DNA from: Alcanivoracaceae bacterium
GTDB lineage: Bacteria > Pseudomonadota > Gammaproteobacteria > Pseudomonadales > Alcanivoracaceae
Assembly: GCA_023146255.1 (NCBI GenBank)
Contig: JAGLCJ010000004.1
Span: 1-64,000, forward strand
Reading direction: 5' to 3'
Length of the DNA stretch: 64,000 nucleotides
A program made the position numbers and the translations under genes. This document shows positions 41,134 through 51,363 of this stretch, in pieces. Below the pieces are notes generated by a model that saw only the letters and a list, made by a program, of their open reading frames with translations, was not told the DNA's origin and did no database searches. Numbering within the stretch: the stretch's first letter is position 1; every line of letters begins with the position of its first letter.

Positions 41134-41999
41134 GCTGCTTCGCGTAGCAGCTCGATAAAGCAGCGCGCCGCGTTTGACGGGCTGCGTGACGGGTGGGTGA
41201 CCACGCCCAGTTCGCGGCGAATATGCACTCCCTGCACCGGCAAGGCCCGTACCTGGTCGTCCAGCATGCTCGCCGGCAGCACACTCCAACCCAGACCAAT
41301 GGCGACCATCATGTGGATGGTTTCCAGATAGTTGGTCGACATGGAGATATCCAGCGTCAGCGACTGCTGACGAAACAGCTCTTCGACGATGCGCCGGGTA
41401 AAGGTCACCGGTGACGGCAGGATGGCGCTGTAGCTGGTAAGCATTTCCAGCGTCACTTTCTTTTCCTTCGCCAGCGGATGTTCCGGCGCCGCCATAAATA
41501 CCAGTGGGTCATCCCAGACCAGGGTTTGCTGGACGCGCGGGTCAGGCTGCGGCGGCAGGGTGACCACGCCAAGCTCCAGATCACCGTGCAGCACACCCTC
41601 CCAGGCTTCTTCCGAATCAATGAAGTGAATATCCAGCTGCACTTCCGGGTACTGACGGGAGAACTGGCGCAGGATCGGCGGCAGCCGGTGCAGGCCGATA
41701 TGGTGGCTGGTGCCGATGCGCAGTTTGCCGGCGACCCGGCCGGACAGGTTGGTGATGCTGCGGCTGATGTCTTCCATTTCGCGCAGCACTGCGCGGGCTC
41801 GGGGCAGCAGGGCCTGACCGGCTTCGGTGAGGTGGATCTGCCGGCCGATGCGGTCGAACAGGCGCGCGCCGAGTTGTTCTTCCAGCTGGGCGATGCGTTT
41901 GCTGATCGCCGGCTGGGTCAGGAACAGCTGCTCGCCAGCGCCGGTGAAGCTGCCGGTGTCGGCGACGGAGATGAAGACTTGCAGACTGTGGGTATCCAG
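41124..41999 (-). CDS. LysR-family regulator with apparent CTG start
   Basis: The coding frame reads LDTHSLQVFISVADTGSFTGAGEQLF, then LTQPAISKRIAQLEEQLGARLFDRIG, a full LysR winged HTH, and continues through a substrate-binding domain to 41124. It is 291 residues from the CTG at 41997-41999. AAGGAG lies seven bases before that CTG, and an in-frame TAG stands seven codons upstream, with no ATG, GTG or TTG in between. The first standard start codon downstream would remove the HTH. It is divergent from leuC, a position where LysR regulators of leucine biosynthesis are common. Confidence 0.88.
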   Translation of the reverse strand: MDTHSLQVFISVADTGSFTGAGEQLFLTQPAISKRIAQLEEQLGARLFDRIGRQIHLTEAGQALLPRARAVLREMEDISRSITNLSGRVAGKLRIGTSHHIGLHRLPPILRQFSRQYPEVQLDIHFIDSEEAWEGVLHGDLELGVVTLPPQPDPRVQQTLVWDDPLVFMAAPEHPLAKEKKVTLEMLTSYSAILPSPVTFTRRIVEELFRQQSLTLDISMSTNYLETIHMMVAIGLGWSVLPASMLDDQVRALPVQGVHIRRELGVVTHPSRSPSNAARCFIELLREAAQA

Positions 42000-42049
42000 G
42001 GTTTTTCTCCTTTTGGGCTAGTTGAAAACCGGTGCTGGTGGTTGGGCAG

Positions 42050-42228
42050 GCATGCGGTTGTGTTGAGGTCTCCGGGACCCGCCGTGAACCCATCCATGGG
42101 GGCTTGGGTTCGGCCCCTTCGGGGACCGGCCCTGCCGGGCGTTCGGCTGCGCGCGAAGCCGCGCTTCGCAACACGCTTGCCTCACCCCTGCCTCACACAG
42201 CCCCGGAGACCTCAACACAACCGCATGC
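42050..42228. repeat. MITE-like element with perfect 27-bp terminal inverted repeats
   Basis: The arms 42050-42076 and 42202-42228 are exact reverse complements over 27 bp and begin GCATGCGGTTGTGTTGAG. The 125-base interior has no coding potential but contains CCATCCATGGGGG and CCCCTTCGGGG hairpins. No obvious target duplication was found. It occupies the gap between the LysR gene and leuC. Confidence 0.75.
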
Positions 42229-42287
42229 AACCGGGCATCTCGCCAACTTTGGGTTTTCTAAACACCTCGGTCGGCACGGTGTTCGGT

Positions 42288-42337
42288 GGCATTCGGAGTG
42301 CTTTGCCTTCCCGGGAAGGCATAACACTCCGAATGCC
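42288..42337. repeat. Nested palindrome upstream of leuC
   Basis: GGCATTCGGAGTG (42288-42300) faces CACTCCGAATGCC (42325-42337), and between them TGCCTTCCCGGGAAGGCA (42304-42321) is an 18-bp perfect palindrome. It can fold as one long hairpin. The remaining leader to leuC (42338-42491) is AT-richer and contains a promoter-like pair (TTGGAT, TATTGT near 42419-42448). Confidence 0.7.
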
Positions 42338-42491
42338 TGCCCAACTCTGAAGCACCGCTTTTGACCCTATCCTGCAATGGAATAACGAAAAGGAATGCTT
42401 TGAATAATAAATATGAATTGGATTTATGCAAGCCATCTCCGTATTGTGCCAAGCCTGACAAGCCCCCATCGGGGCAGGCTGGAGAGAAACC

Positions 42492-43898
<1,407 letters not shown>

Positions 43899-43908
43899 GG
43901 AGAGCAGC

Positions 43909-44550
43909 ATGGAAAAGTTTATTCGTGAGGATGGTCTGGTGGCGCCGTTGGATCGTGCCAACGTGGATACCGATCAGATTATTCCCAAGCAGTTTCTGAA
44001 ATCGATTTTGCGCAGCGGCTTTGGTCCGAACCTGTTTGATGAGTGGCGCTATCTGGATGAAGGGCAGCCCGGCCGGGACAACAGCAAGCGGCCGCTGAAC
44101 AAGGAATTTGTGCTTAATCAGCCGCGTTATCAGGGCGCCAGTATTCTGCTGGCGCGGCGTAACTTTGGCTGTGGTTCGAGCCGTGAGCATGCGCCCTGGG
44201 CGCTGCTGGATTTCGGTTTTCGCGCCATTATTGCGCCGAGCTTTGCCGATATCTTCTTCAATAACTGCTTCAAGAATGGCGTGTTGCCGATTGTGGTCAG
44301 TGAAGAGGTGGCGGATGAGCTGTTCAAGGCGGTTGAAGCGAAACAGGGCTATCGTCTGACGGTGGATCTGGCTGAACAGAAAATCATTCGTCCGGATGGT
44401 GCGGCGATTGATTTCGAGATTGATGCGTTTCGCAAGCACTGTTTGCTGAATGGTCTGGATGACATCGGTCTGACGCTGCAGGACGCGGATGCGATTCGCG
44501 AATATGAAAAGGGTCGCCAGCAGCGTGAGCCGTGGGTGTTTATTGAATGA
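43909..44550 (+). CDS. leuD: 3-isopropylmalate dehydratase small subunit
   Basis: The 213-residue protein starts MEKFIREDGLVAPLDRANVDTDQIIPKQFLKSI and contains NFGCGSSREHAPWAL, the swivel-domain signature. It pairs with LeuC. The ATG at 43909 has GAGGAGAG ahead and lies ten bases after leuC. A conserved-loop hairpin repeat follows in the gap before leuB. Confidence 0.98.
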   Translation: MEKFIREDGLVAPLDRANVDTDQIIPKQFLKSILRSGFGPNLFDEWRYLDEGQPGRDNSKRPLNKEFVLNQPRYQGASILLARRNFGCGSSREHAPWALLDFGFRAIIAPSFADIFFNNCFKNGVLPIVVSEEVADELFKAVEAKQGYRLTVDLAEQKIIRPDGAAIDFEIDAFRKHCLLNGLDDIGLTLQDADAIREYEKGRQQREPWVFIE

Positions 44551-44590
44551 ATGGTATGGGCGGCAATTCCGCCGCGAGCGGCTTGGGCAG

Positions 44591-44669
44591 GAACGCCTTC
44601 CATCAATGGGCTGATGGAGTCGCTCCCCGTTAATCGCTTGGTCCATCAGCCCATTGATGGAAAGCGTTC
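44591..44669 (-). repeat. Conserved-loop hairpin repeat, copy 3
   Basis: Arms 44591-44617 and 44643-44669 (27 bp, one mismatch, G-U compatible on the minus strand) enclose the core 44618-44642, identical to copies 1, 2 and 5. It sits between leuD and leuB, inside a run of genes expected to be cotranscribed. Confidence 0.92.
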
Positions 44670-44729
44670 TCGGGCATCGGAGAATCGCGGCAGGATTACC
44701 ACTATTAGAGCTGAACTGAGAGTGATGAG

Positions 44730-45806
44730 ATGAGCAAACAGATTCTGGTAATGTCTGGTGATGGTATCGGTCCGGAAATTGTCGCTGAGGCGGTCAAGGT
44801 TCTCGACACGGTGAAAAAGAAATTTAACCTCGATATCAGCACGGATGAAGCGCTGGTGGGCGGTTCTGCCTATGACGTGCATGGCGATCCGCTGCCGGAG
44901 GTGTCGCTGGAGAAGGCCCGCGCGGCGGATGCCATTCTGTTTGGCTCCATTGGCGGGCCGAAGTGGGACGCCATCGAACGTGACAAGCGCCCGGAGCGTG
45001 GTCTGCTGCGTCTGCGCTCGTCGCTGGGCCTGTTTGCAAACTTGCGCCCGGCGATCCTGTTTCCGCAGCTGGCCAGCGCGTCCAGCCTGAAGCCGGAAAT
45101 TGTCAGCGGTCTGGATATCCTGATTGTCCGCGAGCTGACTGGCGGTATTTATTTTGGTCAGCCGCGCGGTATTCGTGAAGAGAATGGCGAGCGCGTCGGT
45201 TTCAACACTGATGTTTACAGTGAGAGCGAAATTCGCCGTATCGGCCGGGTGGCGTTTGAGCTGGCCATGGTGCGTGGCAAAAAACTGCTGTCGGTGGACA
45301 AGGCCAATGTGCTGGAAGTCACCGAGCTGTGGAAAGAAGTGATCACCAGCATGGCAGCGGAATACCCGGAAGTGCAGCTGTCGCATATGTATGTCGACAA
45401 TGCCGCCATGCAGCTGGTGCGGGCACCAAAGCAGTTTGATGTGATCGTCACCGGCAACCTGTTCGGCGACATTCTGTCTGATGAAGCAGCCATGCTGACC
45501 GGCTCCATCGGCATGCTGCCGTCGGCGTCGCTGGATGAAAATCGCAAGGGTCTGTATGAGCCGTGCCACGGTTCGGCCCCGGACATTGCCGGGCAGGGCA
45601 TTGCCAATCCGCTGGCGACGATTCTGTCGCTGTCGATGCTGCTGCGTTACAGCCTGGAGCGCGCCGATGTGGCCGATGCGATTGAGAAAGCAGTGGAGCA
45701 GGTACTGGAAAGCGGTTTGCGTACCGCAGATATCTGGACCGAAGGTTGCCGCAAGGTCGGCACCGCAGAAATGGGTGATGCGGTAGTTGCTGCACTGAAT
45801 GGTTGA
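44730..45806 (+). CDS. leuB: 3-isopropylmalate dehydrogenase
   Basis: The 358-residue enzyme begins MSKQILVMSGDGIGPEIVAEAV and has RELTGGIYFGQPRG, YVDNAAMQLVRAPKQFDVIVTGNLFGDILSDEAAML and LYEPCHGSAPDIAGQGIANP, the isopropylmalate dehydrogenase signatures for substrate and Mg2+/NAD. It completes the ring-specific leucine branch by oxidative decarboxylation. Hairpin repeats flank it on both sides. Confidence 0.98.
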   Translation: MSKQILVMSGDGIGPEIVAEAVKVLDTVKKKFNLDISTDEALVGGSAYDVHGDPLPEVSLEKARAADAILFGSIGGPKWDAIERDKRPERGLLRLRSSLGLFANLRPAILFPQLASASSLKPEIVSGLDILIVRELTGGIYFGQPRGIREENGERVGFNTDVYSESEIRRIGRVAFELAMVRGKKLLSVDKANVLEVTELWKEVITSMAAEYPEVQLSHMYVDNAAMQLVRAPKQFDVIVTGNLFGDILSDEAAMLTGSIGMLPSASLDENRKGLYEPCHGSAPDIAGQGIANPLATILSLSMLLRYSLERADVADAIEKAVEQVLESGLRTADIWTEGCRKVGTAEMGDAVVAALNG

Positions 45807-45845
45807 GCCCGAAGCGCACAACCTTTCGTACGCACCACTGCCCGA

Positions 45846-45924
45846 GAGCGCCTTCCGTCGTTGGCCTGATGGACCAAGCGATTATCGGGGAGCGACTCCA
45901 TCAGGCCAACGGCGGAAGGCGCTC
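45846..45924 (+). repeat. Conserved-loop hairpin repeat, copy 4
   Basis: Arms 45846-45872 and 45898-45924 (27 bp, one mismatch, G-U compatible on the plus strand) enclose the core 45873-45897. The core differs from the others at a single base (ATTATCGG for ATTAACGG). It lies between leuB and asd, in the opposite orientation to copy 3. Confidence 0.92.
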
Positions 45925-45985
45925 CTGCCCAAAGCTGGCATGACAGGGTTATCGCTCTGGCAATAACGAATTGAGGAGAACGAAT

Positions 45986-47098
45986 ATGAAAACCGTAGGA
46001 TTTGTAGGCTGGCGTGGCATGGTCGGTTCCGTGCTGATGGGCCGGATGCTGGAAGACAACGATTTTCGTGATATCGAACCGGTGTTCTTCACCACCTCGC
46101 AGGTTGGTCAGGCCGGCCCGGATATCGGCCGTGACGTGCCGCCGCTGAAAGATGCCAACAGCATCGACGAGCTGAAAAAGCTGGATGTGATCGTCACCTG
46201 CCAGGGCGGTGATTACACCAATGACATCTACCCGAAGCTGCGTGCTGCCGGCTGGAAAGGTTACTGGATTGATGCGGCGTCTGCGCTGCGCATGAAAGAT
46301 GACGCGATCATCGTGCTGGACCCGGTGAATCGCCGGGTGATCGACGAAGGCCTGGCCAATGGCGTCAAGGATTTCGTTGGTGGCAACTGCACCGTCAGCC
46401 TGATGTTGATGTCACTGGGCGGTCTGTTCAATGCCGGCCTGGTGGAATGGGCGACGTCGATGACCTATCAGGCGGCGTCCGGTGCCGGTGCCCAGAACAT
46501 GCGCGAGCTGATCGCCCAGATGGGCAAGATCCACGCCGATGTGGCCAGACAACTGGCGGATCCCGCCAGCGCGATTCTGGAAATTGACCGTCAGGTTGCG
46601 GCGACCATGCGCGCTGACGATCTGCCCAAGGCCAACTTTGGTCACGCCCTGGCTGGCTCGTTGTTGCCGTATATCGACAAGCAGCTGGAAAGCGGCCAGA
46701 GCAAGGAAGAGTGGAAAGGCCAGGCCGAGACCAACAAGATTCTCGGTCGCAGCGTCAATCCGATTCCACTCGACGGTACCTGTGTGCGTATCGGAGCGAT
46801 GCGCTGCCACAGTCAGGCGCTGACCATCAAGCTGACCCGCGATGTGCCGATGGACGAGATCAATGACATCATTGCCAGCGCCAATGACTGGGTCAAAGTG
46901 GTGCCGAACACTCGCGAAGATTCCATGCGCGATCTGACCCCGACCGCAGTTACCGGCACCCTGACCGTACCGGTTGGCCGGCTGCGCAAGATGAACATGG
47001 GCTCCCAGTATCTGAACGCCTTTACCGTGGGCGATCAGTTGTTGTGGGGCGCCGCCGAACCGCTGAAGCGCATGCTGCGCATTCTGCTGGAGCAATAA
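45986..47098 (+). CDS. asd: Aspartate-semialdehyde dehydrogenase
   Basis: The 370-residue enzyme starts MKTVGFVGWRGMVGSVLMGRM and carries the active-site Cys in GGNCTVSLMLMSLGG and the late His region CHSQALTIKL, the Gram-negative Asd type. It reduces aspartyl phosphate to the semialdehyde that feeds lysine, diaminopimelate, threonine and methionine synthesis. GAGGAG precedes the ATG at 45986. The stop codon overlaps the ATG of the paralogue usg. Confidence 0.97.
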   Translation: MKTVGFVGWRGMVGSVLMGRMLEDNDFRDIEPVFFTTSQVGQAGPDIGRDVPPLKDANSIDELKKLDVIVTCQGGDYTNDIYPKLRAAGWKGYWIDAASALRMKDDAIIVLDPVNRRVIDEGLANGVKDFVGGNCTVSLMLMSLGGLFNAGLVEWATSMTYQAASGAGAQNMRELIAQMGKIHADVARQLADPASAILEIDRQVAATMRADDLPKANFGHALAGSLLPYIDKQLESGQSKEEWKGQAETNKILGRSVNPIPLDGTCVRIGAMRCHSQALTIKLTRDVPMDEINDIIASANDWVKVVPNTREDSMRDLTPTAVTGTLTVPVGRLRKMNMGSQYLNAFTVGDQLLWGAAEPLKRMLRILLEQ

Positions 47099-48111
47099 TG
47101 AGTCGTTCTTTCTCTGTCGCTGTAGTCGGCGCCACCGGTCTGGTGGGTGAAGCAATACTGGATCTGCTCAATGAGCGCGAGTTGCCGATCAGCACCTTGC
47201 AGCTGGTGGCATCGGACGCCACCGCCGGCCGGCGGATCGAGTACAAGGGCGGCTATCTCAAGGTGGCCAATATCGAGCGCTTTGATTTTGCCGGCGTCGA
47301 TGTTGCCCTGTTTGCCGTGCCGCCGGCGGTCAGTGCTCAGTATTCACCGAGAGCGGCGGAGCACGGCTGTGTAGTGGTTGATCTGTCAGGCATCTGGCTG
47401 GCCGATCCGCAGGTGCCGGTGGTGCTGCCAGGCATTAACGAGGCGGCGCTGGACGACGTTCGTGAGCGCAATCTGGTGGCTGTGCCAGCCGGCATTGCCG
47501 CCCAGGTTGCGCCGTTGCTGGCCTGCCTGCTGGAGGATCAAATCCCTGAGCGGATCAGCCTGACTGCCATGCTGCCGGCCTCGGCGGCCGGTCGTGGCGG
47601 GGTGGAGGAGCTGGCGCGACAGACTGCCCGGTTGCTGAACAGCCAGGACCCGGAAGCGGAAATTTTCCCGGCCCAGAGCGCCTTTGCCACCCTGGCGGCA
47701 GGGGTCAAGGCCTGTGGCAGCGGCACGCTGGCGCCGGCGCAGAGTACCCGTCTGGCGCTGCAGCGGCTGTTCCCGGTGCTGGCCGGGCGAATCCAGTGTC
47801 AGGTGGCCCGGGTGCCGGTTTTTTTCGGCCAGAGCGTGGCATTCAGCTGGTTTGGTGATAGCCCGGTTGGCGTCGATCAGGCGCTGGCCCGGTTCGCGGG
47901 GGCAGGTCTTGGCGTTGCGGAGCTGGATGAAATGCAGCGAGGGCAGCCACTGTCGGCAGACCTGGACTCAGACAATCTGCGTATCCATGAGTTGGCCGGT
48001 AGTGACGACGGTATGGGTCTTGGCCTCTGGGTTAGTGCCGACAATGTCCGTTACGGGGCAGCCCTGAAAGGTGTACAAATTGTCGAATTGTTGATAAAAG
48101 ACTATCTGTAA
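47098..48111 (+). CDS. usg: USG-1-like paralogue of Asd
   Basis: The 337-residue protein has the Asd Rossmann domain (VAVVGATGLVGEAILDLLNEREL) and the overall Asd fold. At the place of the active-site Cys it reads PAGIAAQVAPLLACLL, so the nucleophile is missing and the enzyme is probably inactive as a dehydrogenase. Such USG-1 proteins follow asd and precede fimV or truA in Pseudomonas. The role is unknown. Its start overlaps the asd stop by one base. Confidence 0.93.
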   Translation: MSRSFSVAVVGATGLVGEAILDLLNERELPISTLQLVASDATAGRRIEYKGGYLKVANIERFDFAGVDVALFAVPPAVSAQYSPRAAEHGCVVVDLSGIWLADPQVPVVLPGINEAALDDVRERNLVAVPAGIAAQVAPLLACLLEDQIPERISLTAMLPASAAGRGGVEELARQTARLLNSQDPEAEIFPAQSAFATLAAGVKACGSGTLAPAQSTRLALQRLFPVLAGRIQCQVARVPVFFGQSVAFSWFGDSPVGVDQALARFAGAGLGVAELDEMQRGQPLSADLDSDNLRIHELAGSDDGMGLGLWVSADNVRYGAALKGVQIVELLIKDYL

Positions 48112-48276
48112 TGGATACTTACTGACATTATGTGACGCAGTTTCTAGGTTTTTCCGGTAAAACCGGACAGAATCGGACCTGCGAGGCAGCGCAAGGTTAA
48201 CAGGCAACCGAAGACAGACCCGCCGGGGAGCCCAATGGGCCGGGGTGGGGGTCGATAATAAATAAAGGGCGTAACC

Positions 48277-51267
48277 ATGTTCCGAAAAACTGGCATCGGA
48301 CTCGCGGCGCTGGCCATGCTGGCCCCCGGACTCGCAGCGGCACTGGGAGTCGGGGACTACACGCTGAACTCCTATCTCAATCAGCCTCTGGTAATGGAGG
48401 TCGAGCTGTTTGACGCAGGCGACCTGACTCCGGAAGAAGTTCTGGCCAACCTCGGCTCTGAAGGCGATTTCCAGAATGCCGGTGTCGAACGAGTATTTTT
48501 CCTCAACGAGCTGAGTTTTGAAGTTAATCTGCGCCAGGATGGTAACGGCACCTTGCGGATCACTTCGGCACAACCGGTGCGTGAGCCGTTTCTGAATTTT
48601 ATTGTCGAGATCATGTGGCCAACCGGCCGTCTGCTTCGCGAATACACAGTATTGCTGGATCCGCCGGTTATGGCAGAAGCGGTGCAACCTTCTGCGGTTG
48701 CCCCGGTGGTATCCCAGTCGACTGCACCGGCTCCGGTGCAGGCTCCGGTACAACAGGTAGAGCAGCCGGCGCAGACCCAGTCAGGGGTGGTCGCCCAGAG
48801 CCAGAGTTTCGATGCGTCCCGCGGCCCGGACTATGTGGTTCAGCCGTCCGATACCATGTGGCGTATCGCCCTGAACAATCGCCCCGCCAACAGCATCTCG
48901 GTTCAGCAGATGCTGATCGCCATTCAGACCCTGAATCCGGAAGCCTTTATCGACGGTAACGTCAATCTGGTGCGTGAAGGCACCGTGCTGCGTATTCCCT
49001 CCGAGCAGGAGGTGCGCCAGATCAGCACCCGTGATGCGCTGGTTGAGGTTGCCGAACAGAATCGCGAGTGGCGAGCAAAGCTTGAAGCCCGCGGCATCGC
49101 CGTTCCAACCCGTCCTCAGCTTGATGGCACTGGCAGCGGTCGTCGTGCTGCCGACACAGGCGTTGCAACGGAAGGTCAGGTAAAGCTGGTGTCTCCGGAC
49201 GCGGTCAGTGGTGAAGGTTCAGGTCGTGGCGCTGGCGGCACTGGCGGCGCAGATGCCTCCGCACTGCAAAATGAATTGGCGATTCGTGATGAAAATGTTG
49301 ATCGGCTTAACCGCCAGAACAATGAGCTGCAGAGCCGCCTGAAGGACCTGCAGGATCAGGTTACTACCAGTGAGCAGCTGCTCAATCTGCGCAACGACCA
49401 GATTAACCAGTTGCAACAGCAGCTGCGCGAGCTGCAGATCGCTCAGGGTATAACGCCGAGCGAGCCGGTTGTGATTGAGCCTGTTCCCGAGGCCGCACTG
49501 GCTCCGCAGGTGGAAGGTGTGCCGGCTGATGGTGCCGCTGAGCCGGGCAGCACGCTGGATCCGATTGCTCGTGCCAAACAGGCAACCGCCGCACTGGAGG
49601 CTGCCACCGGCGCGGGCTCTGCAGCAAATGATCCGAATGCAGCGGCACGGGATGCGGCTGCCATGGATGCCGGCGTTGCCACAACCCCCGAAGAAATCGC
49701 CGCAGCCAAGGCTGCTGCCGCCCTGGATTCCGGTTCCGCTGATCCGGCAGAAGTTGCCGCCGCCCTTGAGGCCGCCGGCATGAAAACCACCCAGGGCGCA
49801 CCGGCGCGCCCTGCGCCCGCACCGGCTCCCGCAGCTGAGCCCGGTATCGTCGACACCATCATGGCTAACCTGATGCTGATCGTCGCAGGGGTACTGGTGT
49901 TGGTTGTGGTCATTGGCGGTATGGCGTGGATGCGTAATCGCCAGCAGGCAGCAAATGATGACGAAAGCCTGGAAGAATATCAGGCCCACGCCGACGCTGA
50001 GGTGGAAGACGACTTCTTCGTCGACAACGGCGATTTTGCCGAGGATCTGGATGATTCTGCCCCGGGTGCTTCTGAGTCAGCTCAGGACCCGCTTGAGGAA
50101 GTGGATGTTTATACTGCCTATGGTCGGCATGCCGAGGCGGTGACTTTCCTCCGTAACGAAATTCACAAGGCGCCGCAGCGTGAAGATCTGAAAGTGCGGC
50201 TTCTGGAAGTGCTTGCCGAAATGCACGACCGTGAAAATTTTGAGCGCGAGGCCACTGCATTTGCTGGCGCTGGCGCCACTGTGGCAGCGGCTGTGACGTC
50301 CCTGCGTGCCCGTTTCCCTGGCGGTGCCAGTGACGCGGAGCCGAGTCTGGATGATCTGGAAATGGACCTGGCGTCTGATTTTGACGCTCCGGCGACCAGA
50401 GCATCTGCTCCTGCGGATGACGAGCTTGACCTTGACCTGGGTGGTGATGATGGTCTCGGCTCGCTTGACTTTGATATGGGTGAGAGCAAGACCGTTGCCG
50501 CCCCGGCGCTGTCTGATGATGACGAACTGAGTCTGGACTTTGGCGGTGAGGAAGAACTGTCCCTCGAAGACGAAGGCCTGAGTCTGGATCTTGGTGATGA
50601 TCAGGAAGACGCCCTGACGCTGGAGCCTGAGCAGGAACTGTCTCTGGATGTGTCTGCCGATGACGGTGACGAGTTGTCGCTGGAGCTGGATTCTGCCGAA
50701 GACGAGCTGTCTCTGGAGCTTGATTCGGCACCTGCGTCTGCCAGTGCACTGGAGCTGGATGATGTCAGCGTAGACCTGAGTGAAGATAACGATTTCGGTG
50801 AGCTCAGCCTTGCAGACATGAGCGATGAGTTCTCAGAAACGGCAGTGGAACAGTCTTCGGAAGAGATTGATCTGTCTCTTGATGACCTGTCGCTGGATGA
50901 CGAGCCGACTGAGGTCAGCATGCCGGCGCTTCAGCCTGCTGCCACGGTGCAACGTGAGCCGGTCAGTGAGCCATCCGTCACTGTTCAGCGCGATGCGGTT
51001 GACCTTGACGAGCTGTCGCTTGATGACGACTCCACCTCGGTGCGTCAGGCCGTGGAGCCCGCCCTTGAGCAGGCACTTACCGGTGATGACGATGATTTTG
51101 ATTTCCTCGGTGACACCGACGAGAACGCCACCAAACTCGATCTGGCCAAGGCCTATATCGATATGGGCGACTCTGAAGGTGCTCGCGACATCCTTCAGGA
51201 AGTGATGTCGGAAGGTAACCCGCAACAACAGCAGGAAGCCAAGCAGCTGCTCTCGCAAGTAGGCTGA
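48277..51267 (+). CDS. fimV: FimV, polar hub protein
   Basis: The 996-residue protein has a signal peptide (1-22), an N-terminal periplasmic domain (LGVGDYTLNSYLNQPLVMEVEL), a LysM domain near 183-245 that binds peptidoglycan, and a coiled coil (ELAIRDENVDRLNRQNNELQSRLKDL). An Ala/Pro-rich linker, one membrane helix near 527-550 (LMLIVAGVLVLVVVIGGMAW) and a long acidic cytoplasmic region with LSLD/LSLEL repeats follow. The conserved C-terminal FimV/TPR-like domain (NATKLDLAKAYIDMGDSEGARDILQEVM) ends the protein. In Pseudomonas it places type IV pilus and cyclic-AMP machinery at the cell pole. The 165-base leader holds a GC-rich hairpin near 48215-48255. Confidence 0.96.
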   Translation: MFRKTGIGLAALAMLAPGLAAALGVGDYTLNSYLNQPLVMEVELFDAGDLTPEEVLANLGSEGDFQNAGVERVFFLNELSFEVNLRQDGNGTLRITSAQPVREPFLNFIVEIMWPTGRLLREYTVLLDPPVMAEAVQPSAVAPVVSQSTAPAPVQAPVQQVEQPAQTQSGVVAQSQSFDASRGPDYVVQPSDTMWRIALNNRPANSISVQQMLIAIQTLNPEAFIDGNVNLVREGTVLRIPSEQEVRQISTRDALVEVAEQNREWRAKLEARGIAVPTRPQLDGTGSGRRAADTGVATEGQVKLVSPDAVSGEGSGRGAGGTGGADASALQNELAIRDENVDRLNRQNNELQSRLKDLQDQVTTSEQLLNLRNDQINQLQQQLRELQIAQGITPSEPVVIEPVPEAALAPQVEGVPADGAAEPGSTLDPIARAKQATAALEAATGAGSAANDPNAAARDAAAMDAGVATTPEEIAAAKAAAALDSGSADPAEVAAALEAAGMKTTQGAPARPAPAPAPAAEPGIVDTIMANLMLIVAGVLVLVVVIGGMAWMRNRQQAANDDESLEEYQAHADAEVEDDFFVDNGDFAEDLDDSAPGASESAQDPLEEVDVYTAYGRHAEAVTFLRNEIHKAPQREDLKVRLLEVLAEMHDRENFEREATAFAGAGATVAAAVTSLRARFPGGASDAEPSLDDLEMDLASDFDAPATRASAPADDELDLDLGGDDGLGSLDFDMGESKTVAAPALSDDDELSLDFGGEEELSLEDEGLSLDLGDDQEDALTLEPEQELSLDVSADDGDELSLELDSAEDELSLELDSAPASASALELDDVSVDLSEDNDFGELSLADMSDEFSETAVEQSSEEIDLSLDDLSLDDEPTEVSMPALQPAATVQREPVSEPSVTVQRDAVDLDELSLDDDSTSVRQAVEPALEQALTGDDDDFDFLGDTDENATKLDLAKAYIDMGDSEGARDILQEVMSEGNPQQQQEAKQLLSQVG

Positions 51268-51285
51268 TACTTCTCGCATCCCCCT

Positions 51286-51322
51286 CAGGGCGGCCCCGGT
51301 AACGGTGCCGCCCTGTTCGTTT
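51286..51322 (+). terminator. Intrinsic terminator after fimV
   Basis: CAGGGCGGC and GCCGCCCTG form a nine-bp stem followed by TTCGTTTT, 19 bases after the fimV stop. truA starts 42 bases further on. Confidence 0.85.
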
Positions 51323-51363
51323 TAGGGCACAATGCGCTCCGAATCCGTCGCACTGAACAGTCC

